64,000 nt of DNA from Clostridia bacterium (lineage in GTDB: Bacteria > Bacillota_A > Clostridia > Oscillospirales > CAG-272). A program made the translations under genes and the position numbers. The notes below the pieces were generated by a model. That model worked only from the letters and a program-made list of their open reading frames with translations, was not told where the DNA came from and made no database searches. Within the stretch, counting starts at the first letter, position 1; each line of letters starts with the position of its first letter. Where the stretch lies: assembly GCA_017501345.1 (NCBI GenBank), contig JAFVXC010000024.1, positions 62,001-126,000 on the forward strand, in the 5' to 3' direction. Positions 16,403 through 24,801 of this stretch are shown piece after piece.

Positions 16403-17215
16403 TCAGCCTTGCTTGTCAAGAGCATCAAGCCGTGCGCGAAGCGCATTCCGCTCCTCAGCGGTCATATCCTCAAGTGATTTCCCCGCAGACATTGCCTCTG
16501 CTGACCGGATCTCTCCGATCCGTTTCTCTGTCGCTTTCGTCAGTGCCGCTTCTCCTGAAATTGAAAGCTTCCGGCACAGAACGGCTGCCGCGTAGAGCAG
16601 TTCACCGAGAAGTCGCTCTCTGTTGTCCTGCTCTGCCGACTTCAGACGCTTCAGCGCCGCATCCACCGAGGCATATGCATCCTCCTCCGAAAGCGAGCCG
16701 TACCAGAACTCGGTCTTTTTTGCGATCTTCGACGCACGCATCAGCGCAGGAAGCATCGGCGGAACGGCCTCAAGTCGGGACGTCAGCGTCTCTCGTTGCT
16801 TTTCCTCTACCTTGATCTTTTCCCAGTTTGCAAGCATTTCCTCTGCCGTATTTGCCACAACCGATCCAAACACGTGCGGATGTCGATGGATGAGCTTCAC
16901 ACAGATATCGTTCACAACGTCGGAAATGTCAAAGCCCTCTGCCTCCTCCTCGATCCGTGCGTGAAAAACGACCTGGAGCAGTGCGTCTCCAAGTTCCTCG
17001 CGAAGTAGCGCAGTATCCTTGTTATCAATCGCCTCGATGACCTCGTAGGTCTCCTCGATCATATTGTCGCGGATGCTTTCGTGCGTTTGCTGTGCATCCC
17101 ACATACACCCGCCGGGAAGTCTGAGAAGCGCCATAATATCAACGAGATCATTGAAATCATAGCGTTCCTGTGCGAGTAGCTTGTCTATCGTTTCAGTGCG
17201 TTCCTCGGGTTTCAT
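16403..17215 (-). CDS. mazG: MazG-type nucleoside triphosphate pyrophosphohydrolase
   Basis: A 270-residue MazG/YabN-type enzyme that hydrolyses nucleoside triphosphates to monophosphates and pyrophosphate, removing aberrant or regulatory nucleotides. The first MazG domain carries LPGGCMWDAQQTHESIR and the metal-binding EETYEVIEAID...EELGDALLQVVFHA acidic motifs; IHRHPHVFG closes it. The second domain (from about residue 150, KTEFWYGS) is degenerate, and the very C-terminal ERNALRARLDALD is usual. The N-terminal methyltransferase half of full YabN is absent. AAAGGA lies six bases before the ATG, and the gene is 31 bases after folC. Confidence 0.9.
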   Translation of the reverse strand: MKPEERTETIDKLLAQERYDFNDLVDIMALLRLPGGCMWDAQQTHESIRDNMIEETYEVIEAIDNKDTALLREELGDALLQVVFHARIEEEAEGFDISDVVNDICVKLIHRHPHVFGSVVANTAEEMLANWEKIKVEEKQRETLTSRLEAVPPMLPALMRASKIAKKTEFWYGSLSEEDAYASVDAALKRLKSAEQDNRERLLGELLYAAAVLCRKLSISGEAALTKATEKRIGEIRSAEAMSAGKSLEDMTAEERNALRARLDALDKQG

Positions 17216-17246
17216 AACAATTCCTTTCAGTCAAACAAAAAAGATT

Positions 17247-18530
17247 TCAAGAGCGAAATGCCTCTACGAGCGGATATATCTCGCAGTAAAGATAGAGCGA
17301 GCCGAGAACAAAGAGTGGACGGTTCTCGCTCCGTGCATCCCGCATTGCGGCATCGACTGCAGAGGCAACCGTCTGAAACGAGACCGCGTCTGCTCCAAAT
17401 CTCCTGTACACCTCCGCCAGCTCGTCTGCCGGGAGAGAGCGCGGATTATTCGGCGTGACGGTATAGACGCGCTCCGCGAGGGGAGCAAGCTCGCTGACCA
17501 TACAGGAGTAGTCCTTATCACCCATAAGTCCCGTCAAAAGCAGAATCCGCTCATTTCCGAAATACGCTTCAATGCTCTTTTTCGCAACGGCAATTCCCTG
17601 CGGATTGTGCCCGCCGTCGTAGATCACCACGGGATCGTCTGATAGCCGTTCAAAACGAGCAGGCCAATAAACCGTGCAAAGTCCCTCTCTGACGGCACGC
17701 TCCGACACGTTATATCCGCAGTCGCGCAAGGCGGCAACCGCAGAGAGCACCGTGGCGGCGTTGTACGGCTGGTAGACACCGAGCAGGCGCAAAGTATAGT
17801 CCTTCCCTTCTCCATAATCAAAGGTCGTTCCGTCAACCGAATACCGCACGTTTCGAAGCATTGCTTCATCCGTAACGGAAAGAGGAGCGCCTTGATCTGC
17901 GGCGACCTCGGCAATCACGCGAAGAGCGTCATCCTCGTGACTGTTGTTTCCAAACAAAACGGGACAGCCCGCCTTGATGATCCCCGCCTTTTCGCGGGCG
18001 ATCTTCTCAACGGTGTCTCCGAGGATCGCAACGTGATCGAGTGCAACGCCCGTGATGATCGAAAGCACGGGAGTCTCAATGATATTTGTCGAATCGAGCC
18101 TTCCGCCGAGCCCACATTCAAGAACGACAAGATCACATCCGTGACGCGCGAAATATTCAAACGCAAGTGCAGTGATCAGCTCGAACTCGGTCGGCTTATC
18201 CTCCATAGCGTCTGCGATCGGACGGATGTATTCGGTCAGCGCGGTAAGCTCTTCGTCGGATATCATCTCTCCGTCGATCATCATCCGCTCATTGAAATGC
18301 TTGATATACGGTGAGGTGTAAAGTCCGGTCTTATATCCCGCCTTCGTCAAAATTGATGAAAGCATCGCACAGATCGAGCCTTTTCCGTTCGTTCCCGCAA
18401 CGTGAATGAATTTCATCCGCGCCTGAGGATTTCCGAGCCTTTCGCAGAGCGTACGAATACGCTCGAGCCCGGGCTTACAAAAAGCCCAGTTGATCGAATG
18501 GATATATTCAAGAGCCTCTTGATAGTTCAT
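17247..18530 (-). CDS. folC: folylpolyglutamate synthase / dihydrofolate synthase
   Basis: A 427-residue Mur-ligase-family enzyme that adds glutamate to folates (and to dihydropteroate) with ATP, trapping them in the cell. The P-loop HVAGTNGKGSICAM is near residue 45, followed by the YTSPYIKHFNERM folate/ligase signature, ECGLGGRLDSTN, and the C-terminal domain with YDGGHNPQG. Five extra codons upstream are in frame, but ATG 18530 has AAAGGA six bases before it and gives the family start MNYQEALEYIHS. The upstream folT stop lies just before it, so the transporter and the enzyme that retains its substrate are coupled under one THF riboswitch. Confidence 0.95.
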   Translation of the reverse strand: MNYQEALEYIHSINWAFCKPGLERIRTLCERLGNPQARMKFIHVAGTNGKGSICAMLSSILTKAGYKTGLYTSPYIKHFNERMMIDGEMISDEELTALTEYIRPIADAMEDKPTEFELITALAFEYFARHGCDLVVLECGLGGRLDSTNIIETPVLSIITGVALDHVAILGDTVEKIAREKAGIIKAGCPVLFGNNSHEDDALRVIAEVAADQGAPLSVTDEAMLRNVRYSVDGTTFDYGEGKDYTLRLLGVYQPYNAATVLSAVAALRDCGYNVSERAVREGLCTVYWPARFERLSDDPVVIYDGGHNPQGIAVAKKSIEAYFGNERILLLTGLMGDKDYSCMVSELAPLAERVYTVTPNNPRSLPADELAEVYRRFGADAVSFQTVASAVDAAMRDARSENRPLFVLGSLYLYCEIYPLVEAFRS

Positions 18531-18541
18531 AAGCTGTCCTT

Positions 18542-19075
18542 TCACAAGCGTTCAATCAGCCGACAGAAGGATTTTCTGCGGAACAAAAAGCAAAGAATCA
18601 AAATTTCGACCGAAGCGATCACAAGATACAGCGGAACACGCCACAGCACAAGTATCCCATAAAACTGATAAAGTCCGATCGTTTTAATTACCATCGATCC
18701 TACGATATGCGCAATCGATCCCGACAGAATTACCTGTACGTCTCTGCGACGCCGTACGAGACGTGCAACAATTCCGGAAACAAGACCGATTGCAAACGCC
18801 CCCGCCGTAACGATCAGATTGGGCGGATATATCTGCGGAGAAAGCAGATAACTGACGAGATCGGATGCCGCGCCGACCAGACCGCCAACGATCGGTCCGA
18901 AGAGTATCCCAGACAGAATGATCGGCAGATTCTCAAAGGTAACGCGAAACAGTCCGCCCGCAAAATTCATAAAGGTCTTGCAAAAAATACCGATAACAAC
19001 GCTCATAGCGACGAGCATAGCGGCAAGTGTCAGTGCCCTTACGGTTCGAAATACGCCTTGTCTTTTCATTTTCAT
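18542..19075 (-). CDS. folT: folate-specific ECF transporter substrate-binding (S) protein FolT
   Basis: A 177-residue membrane protein with about six helices: ALTLAAMLVAMSVVIGIF, then the NLPIILSGILFGPIVGGLVGAASDLV block characteristic of FolT-type S components, and further helices. It binds folate and works with the shared ECF T protein and ATPases, which are not in the window. An open frame runs upstream to 19327, but the perfect GGAAGGAGGT site eight bases before ATG 19075 and the family start fix the start here; the upstream frame lies over a THF riboswitch and is non-coding. The riboswitch and the folC neighbour make the folate substrate likely. Confidence 0.92.
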   Translation of the reverse strand: MKMKRQGVFRTVRALTLAAMLVAMSVVIGIFCKTFMNFAGGLFRVTFENLPIILSGILFGPIVGGLVGAASDLVSYLLSPQIYPPNLIVTAGAFAIGLVSGIVARLVRRRRDVQVILSGSIAHIVGSMVIKTIGLYQFYGILVLWRVPLYLVIASVEILILCFLFRRKSFCRLIERL

Positions 19076-19147
19076 TAAAAAAATACCTCCTTCCGCACAC
19101 CATATGGCAGGAAAGAAGCTGAGAATGTCTTTTCTTTTTTGCCCTAT

Positions 19148-19252
19148 GAAGCGGGATGCAAAATGCAAACCGCAACCCGAAAAAATCGGATTTTCGTCTG
19201 TCGGGCAACTCCCCGTCCCAACAGCACTTGACGCCTGCATTTTTACTCTTCC
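19148..19252 (-). promoter_or_regulatory. THF (tetrahydrofolate, folT-type) riboswitch
   Basis: In the minus-strand leader of folT the conserved blocks of the THF riboswitch appear in order: GGAAGAGTA, then AAATGCA, GCGTCAAGTG, TGGGACGGGGAGTTGCCC, ACGAA, a short hairpin, GCGG, TGCATTTTGCATCCCGC. The helix AAATGCA/TGCATTT and the CTGT/ACAG pair that flank the core both form. The element starts about 40 bases after the transcription start and ends about 50 bases before the folT ribosome site. No terminator follows, so control of translation by hiding the GGAGGT site is the more likely mode, as for other members of this class. Confidence 0.85.
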
Positions 19253-19298
19253 TAACAATAATTTTTCGCAAAGAAAGCATATTTCTTCACGTAAATAC

Positions 19299-19327
19299 AT
19301 TATACCGCGTCTCAGGACGTTTGTCAA
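19299..19327 (-). promoter_or_regulatory. folT promoter
   Basis: Perfect consensus on the minus strand: TTGACA (19327-19322), 17-base spacer, TATAAT (19304-19299). It should start the riboswitch leader near 19292. Confidence 0.9.
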
Positions 19328-19430
19328 GAGGCTGAAGAAAATCCGTTTATAAAATCAGACCTACGCTTAAAGGTCAAAAAACAGACACGAAAAATTATCG
19401 AAATCATCACAAAACGTCTGCCGACACCGA

Positions 19431-19460
19431 TTGACAAGATCTATTCAAAAATGATATAAT
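19431..19460 (+). promoter_or_regulatory. promoter of the small membrane protein at 19507
   Basis: TTGACA (19431-19436) and TATAAT (19455-19460) with an 18-base spacer, 46 bases before the start codon. It is divergent from the folT promoter; the 100 bases between them hold nothing else I can name. Confidence 0.8.
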
Positions 19461-19506
19461 TAGTCATATCCACCATCATTCATCTGTGCGGAAGGGAGGG
19501 CTTACA

Positions 19507-19929
19507 ATGCGCTTTTTCAAGAATTTGAGTAAAGAGAAGATCAAATTATGGCTGAAAAAGCTCTTACAGCTTCTCTTTAACCCCCGCCTTCTTCTCTGCC
19601 TCGCGATCGCCTGGATGATCACGAATGGTTGGAGCTACGTTCTGCTTGCCCTTGGGCTCTTCTTCAGGATCTCCTGGATGCAGGCTTTGGCGGGCGCCTA
19701 TCTAAGCCTTTTATGGATCCCGTTCACCCCGGAGAAGATCCTCACCGTCGCGATCGCGATCTTTCTGCTCCGTCTCTTCTTTCCGAAGGACGAGAAAACG
19801 CTCGGTGTCCTGAGAGATATGTTCCGGAAGGAGCAAAACAAACACCGCACAGCAAAGGAAAAGCGCAAAAAGCGAAAAATTGCCCGAAAAGGATCCTCGG
19901 GCACAGAAGACGAAAAGAAAATACAATAA
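19507..19929 (+). CDS. small membrane protein with basic tail, function unknown
   Basis: A 140-residue protein, not assigned to a family. The N-terminus is amphipathic and basic (MRFFKNLSKEKIKLWLKKLL); two to three hydrophobic helices follow (about residues 23-60 with LLLCLAIAWMI and SYVLLALGLFF, and a third near 70-97). The last 40 residues are highly charged (KEQNKHRTAKEKRKKRKIARKG) and would lie in the cytoplasm, perhaps touching nucleic acid or lipid head groups. GGAAGGGAGGG ahead of ATG 19507 sets the start, and a clear promoter and a terminator frame it as a single-gene unit. Codon use matches its neighbours, so it looks real and native. Confidence 0.7.
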   Translation: MRFFKNLSKEKIKLWLKKLLQLLFNPRLLLCLAIAWMITNGWSYVLLALGLFFRISWMQALAGAYLSLLWIPFTPEKILTVAIAIFLLRLFFPKDEKTLGVLRDMFRKEQNKHRTAKEKRKKRKIARKGSSGTEDEKKIQ

Positions 19930-19965
19930 GGGCGAATGCAACGGTTACGGTTGCTTCGCCCTTTT
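19928..19965. terminator. bidirectional terminator between the small membrane gene and the MATE gene
   Basis: Stem AGGGCGAA-T-GCAAC paired with GTTGC-TTCGCCCT (one bulged T) and a TTTT tail on the plus strand. It lies between convergent genes. Confidence 0.8.
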
Positions 19966-19973
19966 CGTACATT

Positions 19974-21377
19974 TTAATCCCGTAGCATTTCCTCGTCCGA
20001 AACAAGCTGCTTTGCCCAGGTTCCCCGCTTCAGAAGGATCCACGCAAGCAGGCATTTGGCTGCCTCCGCCGCCTGTCCGACAATAAAGACCTCGCGGATC
20101 CCAAGATCGCTGAAATATGCCAGAATCGTCGTGAGTGGTACGACAAGCACCCACATATAGCCGCTGTCGAGCAAAAAGGTGATGAACACCCGTCCTCCTG
20201 TCCGAAGCGTGAAGTAGGATGCGTGTGCGTAAGCGCAAAGCGGCATCGTGATCGCGGAAACGGCAATCATAAAGATCGCTATCTCGCGCACCGCCGCCGT
20301 CGGCTCGTAAAGCCATGTATATGGTGCCGCAATTGCAGCGAGAATAACGCCCATTCCCGTAGCACACGTAACCGAGAAGAAGATCATCCTGCGGTTCGTG
20401 TCCTTCGCCTCCTCCAGCTTTCCCGCACCGAGAAGATTTCCGACCACGATCCCGATCGACGAGCCGAGGGCAAGATAGACGACGTTAAAGAGGTTAACGA
20501 TCGTTGAATTGATATTTTGCGCCGCAACGACGTCAAGCCCTCTCGTGGAATAGCATTGATTCCGCATTGTGACCGAAAGCGACCACAAGAGCTCGTTGAA
20601 CATCAGGGGAAGTCCTGTCATAACGATCCTACGGAAGAGCGGACGTGGAATACGGAAGGAGCGGAACGCCCCCACGAGATACGGACACCGATCGGTATGC
20701 GTATGTCCCCAGATCACAAGAACGAAAAGCTCGACAAACCGAGAGACCACCGTAGCGATCGCTGCGCCAACTACACCGAGTGCGGGAAAGCCGCAATATC
20801 CGAAAATCAGAACCAGGTTCAAGACGAAATTCGTAATGACCGCCGCGATGCTCGCGATCATCGGAAGTACCGCCTGTCCGGTCTCGCGCATATTGGATGC
20901 GTAGACCTGTGAGATCGCATACGGAACCATTCCGATCAGGATCATCCGCAGATATTCCTTCCCTCGTTCCAGAGTCAATACAAGATCTCCTTCTGTGCTT
21001 CCGTCGTGCAAAAAAAGTGAGATCAGCGCATCGTCAAAGCACGCAAATGCCAGAACGGCAAAAAGTGCCACGACCACGTTCGTCAGAAATTTGAAGCAAA
21101 ACGTATGTCGCACGCCGTCGTTATCGCCAAAGCCGTGGTATTGCGCCGTGAAGATTCCCGCAGCAGACACCGCTCCGAAGATCAGAATATTAAAAACGAA
21201 AATAAACTGATTGACGATCGAAACGCCCGACATTTCCTCCGTGCCGAGCGTTCCGACCATAATATTATCAAGAAGACTGACAAAGTTCGTGATCCCGTTC
21301 TGCACCATAATCGGAACCGAAACCCCAAGCACGGTACGGTAAAATGCTTTGTCCCCAATATACTTTTTAAGAAACAT
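19974..21377 (-). CDS. MATE-family multidrug/cation antiporter
   Basis: A 467-residue inner-membrane transporter with twelve hydrophobic segments in two homologous halves. The opening VLGVSVPIMVQNGITNFVSLLDNIMVGTLGTEEMSGV is the standard MATE helix 1-2 motif, and the second half repeats it weakly (VTMRNQCYSTRGLDVVAAQNI). MATE proteins export drugs or metabolites in exchange for Na+ or H+; the substrate cannot be told. ATG 21377 is chosen (AAAGGA about ten bases upstream), dropping 16 residues of an in-frame extension. It follows tadA closely and shares the promoter at 22966. Confidence 0.9.
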   Translation of the reverse strand: MFLKKYIGDKAFYRTVLGVSVPIMVQNGITNFVSLLDNIMVGTLGTEEMSGVSIVNQFIFVFNILIFGAVSAAGIFTAQYHGFGDNDGVRHTFCFKFLTNVVVALFAVLAFACFDDALISLFLHDGSTEGDLVLTLERGKEYLRMILIGMVPYAISQVYASNMRETGQAVLPMIASIAAVITNFVLNLVLIFGYCGFPALGVVGAAIATVVSRFVELFVLVIWGHTHTDRCPYLVGAFRSFRIPRPLFRRIVMTGLPLMFNELLWSLSVTMRNQCYSTRGLDVVAAQNINSTIVNLFNVVYLALGSSIGIVVGNLLGAGKLEEAKDTNRRMIFFSVTCATGMGVILAAIAAPYTWLYEPTAAVREIAIFMIAVSAITMPLCAYAHASYFTLRTGGRVFITFLLDSGYMWVLVVPLTTILAYFSDLGIREVFIVGQAAEAAKCLLAWILLKRGTWAKQLVSDEEMLRD

Positions 21378-21427
21378 AGTAAGAAATCCTTTTACATTCA
21401 GCGGACAGCACCGAAGCGCTGCCAAGC

Positions 21428-21913
21428 TTACACTCTTTTTTCACGTTGCTCCCGAAAGAAGCGCGTCAGGATCGCTCCGCATTCGTTTTCAAGAGCTCCG
21501 CCACAGACCGACGGAATAAACGGAAGCGGATAGCGCATTATCCTTATGACACTGCCCATCGCCCCCATCGAGGCATCTGCTGCACCGAAAACCACGCGTG
21601 GAATGCGCGCATTTACGATCGCCCCCGCACACATCGGGCAGGGCTCGAGCGTCACGTACAGCGTGCATCCTTCCAGACGCCAGCCGTGCAGCGCTTCACA
21701 AGCCGACGCGATGACAGATACCTCGGCGTGTGCGATCGCGCTGAAGGCGGTCTCGCGCGTATTATGCGCACGGGCAATGATCTCTCCGTCCCGCACCAAA
21801 ACCGCACCAACCGGAACTTCGCCGAGTGCATACGCAAGCTCGGCCTCAGAAAGCGCCTCTCTCATATATTCGACATCCTCTGCCGAAACTGCATTTTTGA
21901 CGTTGGTATTCAC
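21428..21913 (-). CDS. tadA: tRNA-specific adenosine deaminase TadA
   Basis: A 161-residue zinc deaminase that converts A34 to inosine in tRNA-Arg(ACG). The deaminase signature is complete: HAEV with His62 and the proton-shuttling Glu64, and PCPMC with Cys92 and Cys95. NTRETAF and GSVIRIM are other conserved TadA positions. The gene starts with GTG preceded by GGGAGGTG and overlaps the CPBP protease gene by four bases. Length is normal for TadA, and the gene is essential in most bacteria. Confidence 0.93.
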   Translation of the reverse strand: MNTNVKNAVSAEDVEYMREALSEAELAYALGEVPVGAVLVRDGEIIARAHNTRETAFSAIAHAEVSVIASACEALHGWRLEGCTLYVTLEPCPMCAGAIVNARIPRVVFGAADASMGAMGSVIRIMRYPLPFIPSVCGGALENECGAILTRFFREQREKRV

Positions 21914-22917
21914 GACGCACCTCCCATCAAAAGAAGCATCACTCTCCCCATTTGCAGCAATACGAGCACGAGGAAAACGATTACAGTCGGTGAGAAGAAA
22001 AGACGGATCTTTCGTACGGAATCAACCGGGATCCTGCAGTATCCCTCTACCTCGGGAAGCGTGCGCTCGAATACGCCGTTTTCAAAATCGGGCGTTTTCG
22101 AAAAGCGTTTGTTGCGGATCAGAAGCCAGACGATCGCGCCGACGGAAAGAACGAAAAGACCTCCCTGAAGGAGATAAAGCAGGAACTCACCCGATTCTCC
22201 GAGCAGCTCCGAAAGCCACTCGAGAAATACACTGAAGGCGTTATTCAGAACATGTACGAGCATACTGCACCAAATGGATTCGGTGTACACGTAAATGAGA
22301 CCGAGTATGATCCCCGCCATTGTTGTGTAGAACATCTGAAGCGGATTCTGATGCATCAGCCCAAACAAGAATGCACTTGCAACGATTGCTCCGGTTTTTC
22401 CATAAGGAAGGAGATTTCCGAGGATCATCCCTCGGAAAAGGAGCTCTTCGCAGATTCCGGGAACGATCGCGATCACGATAAAATGCAGGACGACCTTGTA
22501 GGGCTCGGAATAATCGCTCGTCAAAAATACCGAATCGTAATCAAATTCGGGAGAGATGAAGGGGTCGATCAAAAGACTGTTGACCATCGCGCAAAGAAGG
22601 ATCATCCCGATCGATGCGATGATGATCAGCGGAGTGTTTGCGGTGAGTCGCGGCGAAAGGTGCATCGGCTCCCGCTCCTTCCCCTTTGAGATCAGGCAAA
22701 AGAAAAGCACGGGAAGCGCAAAGGACGCAAAATACAAGGCTCCGTACAGAAGCTCGCCAATGACGTATCCCATTCTTTCTCCGAATGCCTCGGAAAATGC
22801 AATGGAAAAGAAGCGATACGCCGTTTGCGAAGCTGTGATGAGCCCAAGAAAAACGAGAAGACTTGCGCCGATCCGTGTCATCAGATTTTTGTATCTTACC
22901 TCGTTCTGATTTATCAT
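21910..22917 (-). CDS. CPBP-family intramembrane metalloprotease
   Basis: A 335-residue polytopic protein of the CAAX-protease/bacteriocin-processing (Abi) family. The three motifs are present: EELLFRG (Glu-Glu-x3-Arg), FGLMHQN (His), and HVLNNAF (His/Asn). The protein has about eight helices; an additional C-terminal part (after residue 270) ends in a helix. Bacterial members take part in bacteriocin self-immunity, peptide maturation or stress signalling; no bacteriocin gene is next to it. GGAGGAG lies before the ATG and a perfect promoter at 22966-22994. First gene of a CPBP-tadA-MATE operon. Confidence 0.88.
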   Translation of the reverse strand: MINQNEVRYKNLMTRIGASLLVFLGLITASQTAYRFFSIAFSEAFGERMGYVIGELLYGALYFASFALPVLFFCLISKGKEREPMHLSPRLTANTPLIIIASIGMILLCAMVNSLLIDPFISPEFDYDSVFLTSDYSEPYKVVLHFIVIAIVPGICEELLFRGMILGNLLPYGKTGAIVASAFLFGLMHQNPLQMFYTTMAGIILGLIYVYTESIWCSMLVHVLNNAFSVFLEWLSELLGESGEFLLYLLQGGLFVLSVGAIVWLLIRNKRFSKTPDFENGVFERTLPEVEGYCRIPVDSVRKIRLFFSPTVIVFLVLVLLQMGRVMLLLMGGAS

Positions 22918-22965
22918 ACCGCTCCTCCCTTCAAGAATTTCATAGAATCGTTTTGAAACAGATAT

Positions 22966-22994
22966 ATTATATCGCGAATCCCGCCGTTTGTCAA
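22966..22994 (-). promoter_or_regulatory. promoter of the CPBP-tadA-MATE operon
   Basis: Minus-strand TTGACA (22994-22989), 17 bases, TATAAT (22971-22966): perfect consensus, about 50 bases before the first gene. Confidence 0.88.
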
Positions 22995-23114
22995 TTCATA
23001 TCACCCGAAAGTTTACAACTTCATAAAGTTTTCCCACAAAAGTATGTCTTATTTTTCCGTGCGAAAGAATATACTCATACAGTATACAAAAAAACGCCAA
23101 TGGAGGTCGGCTGT

Positions 23115-23924
23115 ATGAACGCATCGGAATATCAAAAATACGAAAAACGCCCTGCAAGCACCACACTGAAATTCATCCTCTTCGTGCTCATATTCGCACT
23201 CGTCACGATTGCGATACAGTCCGTCTTCAAGTATTTTCTCGGCTCTCGTCGAGGAATCAACGAATCCGTCTCGGCGGACGGTCAAGTCGAAAGCGCAGTT
23301 CCTTCCCGTATCGTGGTCCTGGATGCAGGACACGGCGGAGAGGACGGTGGTGCCTCCTCGAAAAGCGGAAGCCTCGAAAAGGATCTGAACCTTTCGGTCA
23401 CGCTCCTTCTCGCCGACTATCTTCGTGCAAGTGGCGTAAAGGTCGTTCTGACGAGAGATTCCGACCGTCTCCTCTACGACCCGAACGCAGACTACGAGGG
23501 TCGAAAGAAGGTGCTTGACCTGAGAGCCAGACTCGAAATTGCAGAAAACGTCGCCGCAGAGCATCCGACCGAGGAGGTGCTGTTCGTCAGCATTCATATG
23601 AACGCCTATCCCTCGGAAAGCATCAACGGACTTCAGGTGTGGTATTCCCCGAACGCCTCGGAGGAATCCTCCACCCTTGCAAAATCGATCCAGAACACAG
23701 CACAGGAGCTGCTTCAGCCCGACAATCGCCGCAAGGTCAAGGAGGCAGGCAGTAATATCTATCTGCTTGACCGACTCAGGATCCCGTCGGTTCTCGTTGA
23801 ATGCGGTTTTCTTTCAAACGAACACGAAGCCGCACTTCTATCGGATGCGTCCTATCAGAAAAAGCTCGCATTCACGCTTTTTACCGCGATCATAAATCAT
23901 TCTGATTCCGCGGATGCTCCGTGA
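23115..23924 (+). CDS. cwlD: N-acetylmuramoyl-L-alanine amidase, CwlD type
   Basis: A 269-residue amidase_3 protein with an N-terminal membrane anchor (residues about 22-42, LKFILFVLIFALVTIAIQSV). Zinc ligands and catalytic residues are visible: DAGHGGEDGG (His), the Glu in SLEKDLNLS, SIHMNA (His) and the catalytic Glu in LVECGFLSN. CwlD cleaves the peptide from muramic acid in spore cortex so that PdaA can deacetylate it, giving muramic delta-lactam, which lets germination enzymes recognise cortex. A long in-frame extension upstream is dropped because GGAGGT stands eight bases before ATG 23115. A CATACAGT sequence at 23076 may be a sporulation -10. Its 3' end overlaps pgeF by 28 bases. Confidence 0.9.
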   Translation: MNASEYQKYEKRPASTTLKFILFVLIFALVTIAIQSVFKYFLGSRRGINESVSADGQVESAVPSRIVVLDAGHGGEDGGASSKSGSLEKDLNLSVTLLLADYLRASGVKVVLTRDSDRLLYDPNADYEGRKKVLDLRARLEIAENVAAEHPTEEVLFVSIHMNAYPSESINGLQVWYSPNASEESSTLAKSIQNTAQELLQPDNRRKVKEAGSNIYLLDRLRIPSVLVECGFLSNEHEAALLSDASYQKKLAFTLFTAIINHSDSADAP

Positions 23925-24733
23925 TCCGGAAGCGCGATCACCGAAAGCATCGTTCCTCTTACTCCCGCGGAATATCGGTGTGAAAAGAAGAGTTCGGGAT
24001 GGCAGGCGGTGCATTCATCCAACACGTCGATGTTCTCGGACAAAACACCTGCCCCGATCAGAATACGGCGGTTGATCTCCTTAAGATCTGCGGTGTATTT
24101 TTCCGAGCCGCGCGGACGGAACGTGCCCGAGAGAAAATCCTCGCCGAACGTTGAAAGAAAGGTATCACGGAACGCCGCATCGACCTCATAGCAACACATA
24201 CCGATCGCGGGCCCGATCGCGGCGCGGATCCGATCACACGGGATTCCAAGAGAAACGATCGCCTCCACTCCACGCTCCGCGATCCGCAGAGCCGTTCCGC
24301 GCCATCCCGCGTGGAGCGCCGCAACGGCGGCAGGCTTCTCATTTTCGTCAACGCCGCAAAGAAGGATCGGAACGCAGTCTGCAGTCTTGACGCCAAGCGT
24401 GACAGCGGGTGTGTCGGTAAAGTAACCGTCCGCCGAGCGGTCGCTTTTCTTTTGGTACCCTGCTCCTCGGTCGTCAAGCGTAGCGCGTATCACGTCACAG
24501 CCGTGTACCTGCGGAAGTGAGATCACCGAATCTGCAGAAACTCCGACAGCATCCGAAAAACGTACGAGGTTCTCGAGAACGACCTCGTCCTCGTCACCTC
24601 GTCCGAAGGCAAGATTCAGCCCTCTCGTATGCGCCTTCTTACTTACGCCGCCGATCCGTGTTGCAAAGCCGTGCGGGCACGGCAAAAGCTCAGAACGGTA
24701 AAACCGAACTCCGTTTTTTTCATATAGCCTCAT
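23897..24733 (-). CDS. pgeF: peptidoglycan editing factor PgeF (multicopper-oxidase-like YfiH)
   Basis: A 278-residue YfiH/LACC1-family protein. Conserved parts: LPQVHGCDV, ADGYFTD, VKTADCVPILL, HAGWRGTALRI, and AIGPAIGMCCYEVD; the His and two Cys of these motifs bind zinc. In E. coli YfiH prevents L-Ser from replacing L-Ala in peptidoglycan precursors; animal homologues act on purine nucleosides. The start MRLYEKNG at 24733 follows a GGAG site; two further in-frame ATGs lie upstream. It converges with cwlD, with overlapping ends. Confidence 0.9.
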   Translation of the reverse strand: MRLYEKNGVRFYRSELLPCPHGFATRIGGVSKKAHTRGLNLAFGRGDEDEVVLENLVRFSDAVGVSADSVISLPQVHGCDVIRATLDDRGAGYQKKSDRSADGYFTDTPAVTLGVKTADCVPILLCGVDENEKPAAVAALHAGWRGTALRIAERGVEAIVSLGIPCDRIRAAIGPAIGMCCYEVDAAFRDTFLSTFGEDFLSGTFRPRGSEKYTADLKEINRRILIGAGVLSENIDVLDECTACHPELFFSHRYSAGVRGTMLSVIALPDHGASAESE

Positions 24734-24759
24734 ACAATTCTCCATTCCGATAAAAGGCA

Positions 24760-24790
24760 CGGGAGAGAGACCGCGGCGGTCTCTCTCCCG
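24760..24790 (-). terminator. strong terminator after the 211-residue gene
   Basis: A perfect 14-pair stem CGGGAGAGAGACCG with loop CGG; read on the minus strand it is followed by TGCCTTTTAT. It separates the Dabb transcript from pgeF. Confidence 0.8.
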
Positions 24791-24801
24791 CAAATTTCAA
24801 A

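Noticed and set aside
19076..19327. In-frame extension of folT upstream of 19075
   Set aside because: It lies over the THF riboswitch and the promoter; the strong ribosome site supports ATG 19075.
22863..23114. In-frame extension of cwlD upstream of 23115
   Set aside because: It crosses the divergent CPBP promoter and start; GGAGGT and the membrane anchor mark ATG 23115.
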